A DNA stretch of 64,000 nucleotides from Janthinobacterium sp. TND4EL3 (lineage in GTDB: Bacteria; Pseudomonadota; Gammaproteobacteria; Burkholderiales; Burkholderiaceae_D), in NCBI RefSeq assembly GCF_900156175.1, contig NZ_FTMV01000009.1:186001-250000 (forward strand), in the 5' to 3' direction. This document shows positions 36,420 through 44,349 of this stretch, one piece after another. The number at the start of each line of letters is the position of its first letter. The first letter of the stretch is position 1. A model generated the notes under the pieces. It saw only the letters and a program-made list of their open reading frames with translations. It was not told where the DNA came from and searched no databases. A program made the translations under genes and the position numbers.

Positions 36420-39400
36420 TTAGCGCGGCTTGACGGTCGCGCCTTGCGTGCCGGTCAGTACGGCGTTGGCCCAGTTGCCGCAGACCTGGGCCGGGCGGGC
36501 GCCGCGCGCGCCCAGGGTGCGCAAACTGAGCTGGCTCAGGCCGCGCACGTCGATTTCGGGCTTGACCACCCCGGGAGCCGTGACCAGGCCGCTGTCATAC
36601 AGCAGCCGCTCGCCGCTCCAGACCTGGAATTGCAAGCCGCCGGCGCTGCGGCAGCTATCGTCCACGCCCAGGTCGGCGCGCAGCAGATTCCAGTTGCCCG
36701 CCAGTTGCAAGTCGATGCGGCTGGCAGGCCCCACGCCGAGGCCCTTGCGGAACCACAGCCCGTTCATGCGCATTTCGGCGGCCTTTCCGGCCGGCCGGTC
36801 TTTCGCGACAGTCTTCGGCAGCGCCAGGTCCGACAGGTAGCGCTGCACCTCCTCGCCTTCGGCAACGCGGTGTTCGAGCACGCGGAATTCGGACAAGGTC
36901 ACGGGCGCCACGTCGGTCGCCAGTGCCGCGTCGAACGCGCGCGCCACAGGACCGGCCTGCGCCGCCGTGACCATCGGGTCGGTGGACGCTGCGCCATCGC
37001 CTTCCGGATTTTGCGTGCTCATGACGCGGAAGCGCAGCAAGCGCCCGGCCGTGGCGGGGAAATTGATCGTCTGCTTGCCCTGTTCCAGCTTGAGGGTGCC
37101 CCGCGCAAGCGCCGCGCCCCATTCGCCGTTGTTGTCGCCGATGTAGATTTCGTAGTCTCGCACCTGGCCATGCTTCCAGTGCTGGTCGTTGCGCGGCGCC
37201 AGTTCGATGCCATCGACCAGGCGGCGTTCCGTAAAGCCGATCACCCATTCATGCGGACCGCTTTTCACGGACGGGCTGCGCACGGTACGGAACCACGTCT
37301 CGGGCTTGCCGTCGAAGGCGTTTTCCAGCGGGTAGCCGCTTTCTTCCGCAGGACGCGCCACCACCTGCATGGCGTCGGCCGGCAAGGCGCGGCCCGGCAC
37401 GGGGGCGGCCGGGAAGTCGGCATCGATACGCGCCACGGCCAGCGCGCCGGCCACCTGCAAGGCCAGGGGCTGGCGGATATCCTGCGCCGCCACTTTCACG
37501 TGCAGGGTGCCCTGGCGGTCGGCAGGATCAAAGAACCAGGCATCAAGCGCCTTGTCGTAGGCGGCGCGGTCGGCGGATGCCGCGAGCAGCCGTTCGCCCG
37601 CCTTGACGGCGGCAGGTCGCTGGCCCGCCAGCATGCGCAGCGCATAGCCGCGGCGCGCTTCCTGGCCCTGGTAGCTGCCATCGACGGCGCCGATGTCGAC
37701 CTGCACGTCGGCGCCCGTCTGGCGCATGCGGATGACTTGCTGGCTGAAGGCGCCGCCCTGGTACTGGCGCGTGTTGCCATCGTCTTCATACAGCGTGTAC
37801 TCGGAGTCGCCGTGCGGATAAACGTCCAGCGTGAGCTGGTCCTTCGGTTTCTGGCCGTCGTACAGCATTTCCGGATACATGGGCAGGATGGCGCCGGCGC
37901 GGACAAAAACCGGCAACTTGTCCAGGGTCACCTGCAGGTCCAGGTCCCGTCCCTTGGCGTCCGCCGTGGCCTGGCGGCCATCCCAGTAGTCGTACCACGT
38001 GCCCTGCGGCAGATGAATGCCCTTGCGCCAGCCGCCGCTGACGGCCTGGCTGCGATAGACGGGCGCCACCAGCACGTCACGCCCCAGCAGGAACTGGTAT
38101 TTGTAGGCTTCCGTGTAGGCGGCCGGGTCTTGCGGATAATCCCACATCAGGCCGCGCACCAGCGGCGCGCCCGATTGCTCCGCTTCGCGCACCAGGGTAT
38201 ACATATACGGCGTCAAGCGCATCTTGAGCTTCAGATAGCGGCGGTTGATGTCGCGGTACGGCTCGTCGAACCACCACGGATGCTTGCGCTCGGCCGCGGC
38301 CCAGCCGGACATGCCCATCAGGACGGGCGTAAAACTCTTCCACTGCAAGTCGCGCAGATAGGTTTCCGGGCTGCCGCCGAAGATGGCATCGACGTCGCCG
38401 GACGCATACGCCTGGCCGGACAGGCCCGAGCCGATCAGGGTCGGGATATGCCAGCGGATGTAGTCCCAGCTGGCGCTCTGGTCGCCCGTCCACGCCACGG
38501 CGTAGCGCTGGATGCCGGCCCAGCCCATCACCGTCCACAAAAACGGCCGGCTGTCGGAGTTGTTCAGGATGCCGTCGTAGGCCGACTTGTTCGCATCCAT
38601 GGCAAATTGATATCCCTTGCCGGTCCACGCCACGTCCAGCTTTTGCACGCGGCTGCCCGCCTGGCCCACTTCCCAGGCGATCTTGTCGACGCCGTTTTCC
38701 GTCCACAGGCCCGTGCGAAAGCCATAGCCGGCCAGGCCCTTCACCGTTTCCGGCAGATTCGTGTAGCCGCAGCCGTAACCGTCGTTGGGCAGGATCCAGC
38801 CACCCGGCATGTCGTGTTCGCGGTACTGGCGCGCCACGGTTTCCACCACGTCCGGCGTCTTGCCCGTGGGGCCGTCCGTCCAGCCTTTGGGTACGGAACC
38901 GGGCTTTTTCACGTTGTCGCCATCGTTGTAGCAATCGGCGTCGCCGTATTCGAGCGCCCAGCGGGGCAGCATGCGCGCGCGGCCCGTCAAGTCCGTGTAG
39001 CGGGCGACGACGTCGCGCAGGTCCTTGCCGACGAAGAAATACGCGTCGAAGCGGCCTTCCGCGTGCTGCAGCGAGATCTGCTGGCTGTCGCGCAAATCGT
39101 AATTACCGTCGGACCAGGTATTGCGCAACACGCCCCAGCCTCGTGAACTCATCAAAAATGGCGCGGGATTCGGACGGTCGCCCTCTTCCCAGCCGCCCGA
39201 ATACGACACGGGCACCTGCTTGCCCCGGAATTCGAAGCGTCCATTCTGCTGGCCGCCGCCGAAATAACGCTCGCCCGGCTGGCTCGACAGCACCTGCACG
39301 CCCTGCTTGTCGTCGAGCGACAGCGGCTGCACCTCGCGCCACAGCGGCACCGCATCGCCCTTGCGGTACAAGGTAAAGCGCAAGGGTTTGCGGTCGATGC

Positions 39401-39770
39401 GCAGGCTCAGGACTTCGGTGCTGATCACGATATGGTCGGCCTGCTCGCTGACCTGGTAGGCCACCTGCGCGGCCGGCTGGCCCACGACGATGGGCGCTGC
39501 CTTGTCGCCCGGCCCCGTCAAGCCTGCCTTGCCGCCCGCCTGGATGCGCAGCACGTCCGCCTGCGGCAGGCTGATACGCAGCTGCACGCCCGTGTCGCTG
39601 CGCACGTCCCAGCGCAGGCCCTCGCCCTTGGCCACGTCGGCTGGATGCACGGCGGACAGGCTCTGCAGATTGCCGATGGGCGCGGCCTGCAGGCCAGGGG
39701 CGGCCAAGGTGGCAAGGGCGGCGAGAACGCAGGCGGCAAGGGCGCGGCGGGGAAGCGGGAGAGGTTTCAT
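36420..39770 (-). CDS. Secreted GH31 glycosidase, probable alpha-N-acetylgalactosaminidase
   Basis: A 1116-residue enzyme with a Sec signal (cleavage near GLQAAP), a GH31 N-terminal beta domain, and a (beta/alpha)8 catalytic domain with the nucleophile in KLDVAWTG (Asp379). The acid/base is in AWTGDQSASWDYIRWHIP (Asp430). The C-terminal sheets include DUF5110 (YTLYEDDGNT), an F5/8-type carbohydrate-binding domain (YPLENAFDGKPETWF) and a terminal NPCBM-like module (about 1000-1110). The 51-residue gap between the two Asp and the SGQAYASGDVDAIFGGSPETY segment resemble the GH31 alpha-GalNAc branch rather than alpha-glucosidases. The aga neighbours support that substrate. Family is certain; exact specificity is inference. 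Confidence 0.88.
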   Translation of the reverse strand: MKPLPLPRRALAACVLAALATLAAPGLQAAPIGNLQSLSAVHPADVAKGEGLRWDVRSDTGVQLRISLPQADVLRIQAGGKAGLTGPGDKAAPIVVGQPAAQVAYQVSEQADHIVISTEVLSLRIDRKPLRFTLYRKGDAVPLWREVQPLSLDDKQGVQVLSSQPGERYFGGGQQNGRFEFRGKQVPVSYSGGWEEGDRPNPAPFLMSSRGWGVLRNTWSDGNYDLRDSQQISLQHAEGRFDAYFFVGKDLRDVVARYTDLTGRARMLPRWALEYGDADCYNDGDNVKKPGSVPKGWTDGPTGKTPDVVETVARQYREHDMPGGWILPNDGYGCGYTNLPETVKGLAGYGFRTGLWTENGVDKIAWEVGQAGSRVQKLDVAWTGKGYQFAMDANKSAYDGILNNSDSRPFLWTVMGWAGIQRYAVAWTGDQSASWDYIRWHIPTLIGSGLSGQAYASGDVDAIFGGSPETYLRDLQWKSFTPVLMGMSGWAAAERKHPWWFDEPYRDINRRYLKLKMRLTPYMYTLVREAEQSGAPLVRGLMWDYPQDPAAYTEAYKYQFLLGRDVLVAPVYRSQAVSGGWRKGIHLPQGTWYDYWDGRQATADAKGRDLDLQVTLDKLPVFVRAGAILPMYPEMLYDGQKPKDQLTLDVYPHGDSEYTLYEDDGNTRQYQGGAFSQQVIRMRQTGADVQVDIGAVDGSYQGQEARRGYALRMLAGQRPAAVKAGERLLAASADRAAYDKALDAWFFDPADRQGTLHVKVAAQDIRQPLALQVAGALAVARIDADFPAAPVPGRALPADAMQVVARPAEESGYPLENAFDGKPETWFRTVRSPSVKSGPHEWVIGFTERRLVDGIELAPRNDQHWKHGQVRDYEIYIGDNNGEWGAALARGTLKLEQGKQTINFPATAGRLLRFRVMSTQNPEGDGAASTDPMVTAAQAGPVARAFDAALATDVAPVTLSEFRVLEHRVAEGEEVQRYLSDLALPKTVAKDRPAGKAAEMRMNGLWFRKGLGVGPASRIDLQLAGNWNLLRADLGVDDSCRSAGGLQFQVWSGERLLYDSGLVTAPGVVKPEIDVRGLSQLSLRTLGARGARPAQVCGNWANAVLTGTQGATVKPR

Positions 39771-39802
39771 CAGACGGCTTTCAGGATCGAAGTGATGGAA
39801 AT

Positions 39803-40085
39803 ACTTTAAGAAGAAAAATAAATATCGTCAACCAAAAGAAAGTTAAAGCGTCAATTTATTAATAAAATGCCCAAAATTGGCGCATTTATCTTACGTTTCA
39901 CCAAAATGTCACAAAACATACTTTCGTTATCGTGGCATTTCAGCGACAAGCCGCGCAGCCACGGGCTTTTGCGCTGCACTGCAGCACGCCTGAAGCCCGT
40001 TAAAACGACATTATTTCGCAAGCCACACAAGTATTTACTTTCGTTTTACTTTCGTATTTGACTTTTCGAAATTTAGTATTTATGC
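39803..40085. promoter_or_regulatory. Control region B: divergent GH31/agaS regulatory region
   Basis: This is the 345 bp gap between GH31 (leftward) and agaS (rightward). Block 1 (39803-39847) faces GH31. CTTTCGTTATCGTGG sits at 39921-39935. Near agaS the run ACTTTCGTTTTACTTTCGTA (40037-40056) continues into TTTGACTTTTCG. These direct TTTCGT repeats fit the remembered AgaR/DeoR-family core TTTCRTTT, and agaR is in the operon driven from here. All three blocks recur with the same spacing upstream of the first TonB receptor, implying a shared AgaR regulon. Confidence 0.72.
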
Positions 40086-40115
40086 TTTCTCCAACAAACA
40101 CTTTACTGACCTCTC

Positions 40116-41252
40116 ATGACTACCCTTCTTCAGCGTGACATTCAAACCTGGCGCGACATCGGCGGCCTGCACACGGCCGAGGAAATCGCCCACCAGCCCG
40201 CCATCTGGCGCGCGCTGGCCGGCATTTTGCGCAAGGAGCAAGCCAGCCTGGCTGCCTTCCTGGGCGACGCGCTGTCCAATCCGCAGCAGCGCGTCATCCT
40301 GACGGGCGCCGGCAGCTCGGCCTATGTGGGCGAAATCGTCGTCGACACCCTGAACGCGGCCTGGCCAGCGCAGATCCGCGCCATCGCCACCACCACCCTG
40401 CTGACGCACCATGAGCTGTACCTGGAAGCGGATGCGCCCACCCTGCTCGTCTCGTTTGCCCGCAGCGGCGACAGCCCGGAAAGCCTGGCGGCCGTGGAAC
40501 TGCTGCGGCAGGTCGTGCCCGGCGCGCGCTTCCTGAACATCACCTGCAACGCCGATGGCAAGCTGGCACGCCAAGGCGCCAACGATGTCAATACATACAA
40601 CCTGCTGATGCCGCAAGGCAGCTGCGACCGCGGCTTCGCCATGACCAGCAGCTTTAGCAGCATGCTGCTGGCAGCCCTGTCGGTACTGGGCAAGGACGTC
40701 GACGTGGCGCGCCTGGACACCCTGGCGCAGCTGGGCGAAGACGCCTTGCGCAACTGGTCGGCTCCCGTGGCGGAGCTGGGCTCGCAGCCGGTACAGCGCG
40801 TGGTCTACCTGGGCAGCGGCCCGCTGGAAGCGCTGGCCAAGGAAGCGGCCCTGAAAATCCTGGAATTGACGGGCGGCCGCGTGATGGCGATGGCAAATAC
40901 CGCGCTGGGCTTTCGCCACGGCCCGAAATCGGCCGTTACCACGGAATCCCTGGTGATCCTGCTGCGCAGCAGCAAGCCGCTGGCGCGCCAGTACGAAGAC
41001 GATCTATTGAAGGAACTGCAGCGCGACAGCGTGGCGCAGCGCTGCCTGACGGTGGGTATCGGCGGCGACCTGTCGGCCGACGCGCCGGCCTGGCCCGACG
41101 CCTGGCTGGCCCCGCTGTGGCTGCTGATGGCGCAGCAATATGCGCTGCACCAGTCCGCGCTGCTGCAACTGCGCCCCGACAATCCATTTGCCGGCGGCAT
41201 CGTCAACCGTGTCGTGCAGGGCGTCACCATCTATGGCCATGACCAATTCTAA
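40116..41252 (+). CDS. agaS: D-galactosamine-6-phosphate deaminase/isomerase (SIS domain)
   Basis: A 378-residue cytoplasmic enzyme with two SIS domains: first VILTGAGSSAYVGEI and LLVSFARSGDSPES (about 60-125), second RVVYLGSGPLEALAKEAALKILE and FRHGPKS (about 225-300). AgaS converts galactosamine-6-phosphate to tagatose-6-phosphate with release of ammonia. It is the first gene of the rightward operon and its end overlaps agaK. The lack of a glutaminase domain separates it from GlmS. Confidence 0.9.
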   Translation: MTTLLQRDIQTWRDIGGLHTAEEIAHQPAIWRALAGILRKEQASLAAFLGDALSNPQQRVILTGAGSSAYVGEIVVDTLNAAWPAQIRAIATTTLLTHHELYLEADAPTLLVSFARSGDSPESLAAVELLRQVVPGARFLNITCNADGKLARQGANDVNTYNLLMPQGSCDRGFAMTSSFSSMLLAALSVLGKDVDVARLDTLAQLGEDALRNWSAPVAELGSQPVQRVVYLGSGPLEALAKEAALKILELTGGRVMAMANTALGFRHGPKSAVTTESLVILLRSSKPLARQYEDDLLKELQRDSVAQRCLTVGIGGDLSADAPAWPDAWLAPLWLLMAQQYALHQSALLQLRPDNPFAGGIVNRVVQGVTIYGHDQF

Positions 41253-42201
41253 TCACACCGCCGGTTATCACGGCATCGACATCGGCGGCAGCAAGATGGA
41301 GCTGGTGGGCTTTCATGACGACGATGGCGTGCTGACGGAAGCGTTCCGCGAGCGCGTGGCCACGCCGGGCGACGATTTTGCCGCCTTCGTGCAGGCGATC
41401 GTCGACCTGGTGGCGCGCGGCGACGCGGCGCTGGGCACGACGGCGCCTGTCGGCATCGGTTTACCCGGCGTGATCGACAGCGCCAGCGGCCGGCAACTGA
41501 GCTCCAACGTGCCGGCCCTGAACGGCCGCCTGGTGGCGCAGACCCTGCAGCAGGCCTTAAAACGTCCAGTCGCCATCGGCAACGATTGCCAGTGTTTCGC
41601 CCTGTCGGAAGCGCAGGGCGGCGCGGCCGACCATGCCGCCAGCATGTTCGGCGCCATCCTCGGCACGGGCGCCGGCGGCGGCTATTGCGTGGGCGGCCGG
41701 CTGCTGCGCGGCTTTAACGGCGTGGCCGGCGAATGGGGCCACTGGAGCCTGCCCGCCACCCTGCTGGCGCAGCACGGTTTGATCGACTACGCCTGCCCGT
41801 GCGGCAAGACGGGCTGCCTGGAACGCTACGTCTCCGGCCCCGCCATGAGCAAGTTGTATGCGCATTTTGGCGGCGAAGGCACAGAAGCGCTGGCCACGCT
41901 GGCCATTATCGGCCGCGCCAACATGGGCGACGCCATTGCCCAGCGCACGGTGGCCGTGCACCTCGACGTGCTGGGCCACGCCCTGGCCGGCCTGGTACTG
42001 GCCTACGACCCGCACGTCATCGTGCTCGGCGGCGGCCTGTCCAAGCTGCCGCACCTGTACGACAAGCTCCCGGCCGCCGTGAAGCGCCATTTGTTCCCCG
42101 GCGTGCACGTGCCGCCCATCCTGCCGCCCCGCTTTGGCGACGCCGGCGGCGCGCGCGGCGCGGCCCTTTTGATACGACAACATATAAAGGCGTCAACATG
42201 A
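41233..42201 (+). CDS. agaK: ROK-family sugar kinase, probable N-acetylgalactosamine kinase
   Basis: A 322-residue ROK kinase. The ATP site is GIDIGGSKMELVGF near the start. The sugar-binding and catalytic region includes VGIGLPGVIDSASG and AIGNDCQCFALSEA. GTGAGGGYCVGGRLLRGFNGVAGEWGH carries the catalytic EWGHWS block. A zinc motif is CPCGKTGCLERYVSG. Within this operon the expected reaction is GalNAc to GalNAc-6-phosphate; ROK kinases for GlcNAc look similar, so the sugar is assigned by context. ATG 41233 is used (AGGGC upstream); ATG 41239 is equally possible. It overlaps agaS by 20 bp and agaZ by ATGA. Confidence 0.87.
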   Translation: MAMTNSNHTAGYHGIDIGGSKMELVGFHDDDGVLTEAFRERVATPGDDFAAFVQAIVDLVARGDAALGTTAPVGIGLPGVIDSASGRQLSSNVPALNGRLVAQTLQQALKRPVAIGNDCQCFALSEAQGGAADHAASMFGAILGTGAGGGYCVGGRLLRGFNGVAGEWGHWSLPATLLAQHGLIDYACPCGKTGCLERYVSGPAMSKLYAHFGGEGTEALATLAIIGRANMGDAIAQRTVAVHLDVLGHALAGLVLAYDPHVIVLGGGLSKLPHLYDKLPAAVKRHLFPGVHVPPILPPRFGDAGGARGAALLIRQHIKAST

Positions 42202-43544
42202 TGAAGCAAGCGGAAAACCCGGGTTTTACCCTGTCGCCCATCCAGCAAGTGATCAAGGCGCACCGCCGCGGCGAGCGCGTGGGCCTGTACGCCGTCTGCT
42301 GCAGCCACCCGAGCGTGCTGCGCGCCGCCATGCGCGTGGCCAGCGAGTACGACACCGTGTTGCTGGTCGAGGCCACGTCGAACCAGGTCGACCAGTTCGG
42401 CGGCTACACGGGCATGACACCAGCCGTTTTCCGCGACACCATGCTGGCACTGGCCCGCGAACAGGGTTTCCCCGCCAGCCGCCTGGTGCTGGGCGGCGAC
42501 CACCTGGGCCCGAACGCCTGGCAGCACCTCGATGCGGCCACCGCCATGGCCCACGCCGAGACGCTGATCGCCGCGTATGCGTCGGCCGGCTTCCATAAAA
42601 TCCACCTCGATTGCAGCATGCGCTGTGCCGATGATCCCCTGCAGCTCGACGATGAAACCGTGGCGGCCCGTTCGGCGCGCCTGTGCATCGTCGCCGAAGC
42701 GGCGGCCGCGGCCGCCGGCTTCGCGCCGCCCGTCTACGTGATCGGCACGGAAGTGCCGATTCCGGGCGGCGAAGCGTCGTTGGCGCAGGCCGGCGCCGTC
42801 ACCAGCCCGCAGGCCGCGCGCCGCACGCTGGACGTGCATTGCCGCGCCTTCCTCGACAACGGCCTGCACGACGCCTGGCGCCGCGTCATCGCCATGGTGG
42901 TGCAGCCGGGCGTCGATTTCGACCAGAGCAGCATCCAGCACTACGACGCGGAGGCCGCCGCCGAACTGTCGGCCTTCGTGGCCGAGCAGCCGGGCCTCGT
43001 GTTCGAAGCCCACTCGACCGACTACCAGCGCGAGTCCGCCCTGCACGCCATGGTGCGCGACCATTTCGCCATCCTGAAAGTGGGCCCGGCCGCCACCTTC
43101 GCCCTGCGCGAGGCGCTGTTCGCCCTGTGCCAGATCGAGGAAGAACTGCTGCCGGCGCACGCCACCTCGCAGCTGATGCAGGTGCTCGACGACGTCATGG
43201 TGGCCAAGCCGAAGAACTGGATCAAGCATTACCTGGGCACGCCGGAAGAACAGCGATTGATGCGCCGCTACGGCTTGAGCGACCGCTGCCGCTATTACTG
43301 GGGCGAGCCGGAAGTGGCTGCCGCCGTCGGCAAGCTGCTGGCCAACCTCGATGCCGTGGCGATTCCGCTGCCGCTGCTGAGCCAGCATTTGCCGGAACAG
43401 TATGCGGCCGTGGTGCAGGGCAGCCTGCCAGCGCAGGCGCCGGCCTTGATCGAGCACAAGATCGGCAGCTTGCTGGCGCAATATGCGCGCGCCTGCAACC
43501 GCAATGCGGCAGTGGCCGTCATTGCCGAAGCGGCAATCTGTTAA
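42198..43544 (+). CDS. agaZ: Tagatose-1,6-bisphosphate aldolase subunit AgaZ/KbaZ-type
   Basis: A 448-residue protein of the GatZ/KbaZ family: GLYAVCCSHPSVLRAAM, EATSNQVDQFGGYTGM, LVLGGDHLGPNAWQH, HLDCSMRCADDP and FEAHSTDYQ. In enterobacteria KbaZ supports the catalytic KbaY; in several GalNAc pathways AgaZ is the only aldolase-related gene and is taken to act at this step. No KbaY-like gene is present in the window. AAAGG lies 7 nt before the ATG, which overlaps the agaK stop by 4 bp. Confidence 0.9.
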   Translation: MMKQAENPGFTLSPIQQVIKAHRRGERVGLYAVCCSHPSVLRAAMRVASEYDTVLLVEATSNQVDQFGGYTGMTPAVFRDTMLALAREQGFPASRLVLGGDHLGPNAWQHLDAATAMAHAETLIAAYASAGFHKIHLDCSMRCADDPLQLDDETVAARSARLCIVAEAAAAAAGFAPPVYVIGTEVPIPGGEASLAQAGAVTSPQAARRTLDVHCRAFLDNGLHDAWRRVIAMVVQPGVDFDQSSIQHYDAEAAAELSAFVAEQPGLVFEAHSTDYQRESALHAMVRDHFAILKVGPAATFALREALFALCQIEEELLPAHATSQLMQVLDDVMVAKPKNWIKHYLGTPEEQRLMRRYGLSDRCRYYWGEPEVAAAVGKLLANLDAVAIPLPLLSQHLPEQYAAVVQGSLPAQAPALIEHKIGSLLAQYARACNRNAAVAVIAEAAIC

Positions 43545-43570
43545 GCTCGGTATTTTCACTTTTACCGAGC
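43545..43570 (+). promoter_or_regulatory. 8 bp inverted repeat in the agaZ-agaR gap
   Basis: GCTCGGTA (43545-43552) and TACCGAGC (43563-43570) are perfect inverted copies around ttttcacttt. It fills almost the whole 34 bp gap, starting at the agaZ stop and ending 8 nt before the agaR ATG. A stem here would cover the place where the agaR ribosome site must lie. It may limit repressor translation or be a processing site. No T-run, so not a normal terminator. Confidence 0.5.
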
Positions 43571-43578
43571 CCGCCACC

Positions 43579-44346
43579 ATGCGAAATACCAGCCAACGCC
43601 GTGAATCCATCCTCCAAATGCTTGCCCAGCAGGGCTCGGTGCAGGTGACCGATCTGGTGGAAAAGCTCGGCGTGTCCGCGGTCACCATCCGCAGCGACTT
43701 GAATGCGCTGGAAGCGCAAGGCATGGCCACGCGCAGCCACGGCGGCGCGACCCTGACGCGCACGCCGCCGCCCGAGCATACGATACGCCAGAAGGATGCC
43801 ATCAACCACGAGCAGAAGGAGCGCATCGGCGCCTATGCGGCGCGGCTGGTGGAACCGGGCGACAACATCATCATCGACTCGGGCACCACCACCATCTCGC
43901 TGGCGCGCCATCTGCGCGATGCGACGGGCGTGACGGTGGCCACGAATGGCCTGAACATCGCGTGGGAGCTGGCCGACGCGCCGGGCGTGGACCTGATCCT
44001 CACGGGCGGTCTGCTGCGCAAGCAGTCGCTGTCGATCCAGGGCAGCCAGGCCGAAACCTGCTTGCAGGCCTACAGCTTCGACAAGCTGTTCCTGGGCGTG
44101 GACGGCTTCGACCTGCAGTTCGGCGTCACCACCCACCACGAAGCGGAAGCGAGCCTGAACCACAAGATGGTGGAACGGGCCAAGAAAATCATCGTCCTCA
44201 CGGACGCCTCGAAGTTCGGCCGCGTCAGCCTGCACCGCATCGTGCAGCTGGACCGCGTCGATACCGTCATCACCGATGCCAGCATCAGCCAGGAATACCG
44301 CGAAGGGCTGCAAAAGCTGGGCATCGAACTTTTTATAGCGGAATAA
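43579..44346 (+). CDS. agaR: DeoR-family transcriptional regulator of the aga locus
   Basis: A 255-residue repressor. The N-terminal winged helix-turn-helix is VQVTDLVEKLGVSAVTIRSDL followed by LEAQGMATRSHGGA. The sugar-phosphate-binding DeoRC domain has DSGTTTISLARHL, TNGLNIAWEL, LTGGLLRKQSLSIQG and LFLGVDGFD. DeoR-type regulators of this build sense sugar phosphates, here probably a galactosamine or tagatose phosphate. Likely sites are the TTTCGT repeats in control regions A and B. ATG 43579 starts the conserved domain; only a weak GAGC precedes it, within the 3' arm of the hairpin. Confidence 0.9.
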   Translation: MRNTSQRRESILQMLAQQGSVQVTDLVEKLGVSAVTIRSDLNALEAQGMATRSHGGATLTRTPPPEHTIRQKDAINHEQKERIGAYAARLVEPGDNIIIDSGTTTISLARHLRDATGVTVATNGLNIAWELADAPGVDLILTGGLLRKQSLSIQGSQAETCLQAYSFDKLFLGVDGFDLQFGVTTHHEAEASLNHKMVERAKKIIVLTDASKFGRVSLHRIVQLDRVDTVITDASISQEYREGLQKLGIELFIAE

Positions 44347-44349
44347 CAC

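Noticed and set aside
40116-41252. GlmS-type glucosamine synthase
   Set aside because: It has two SIS domains but no N-terminal glutaminase domain or catalytic Cys1, and its neighbours are catabolic aga genes.
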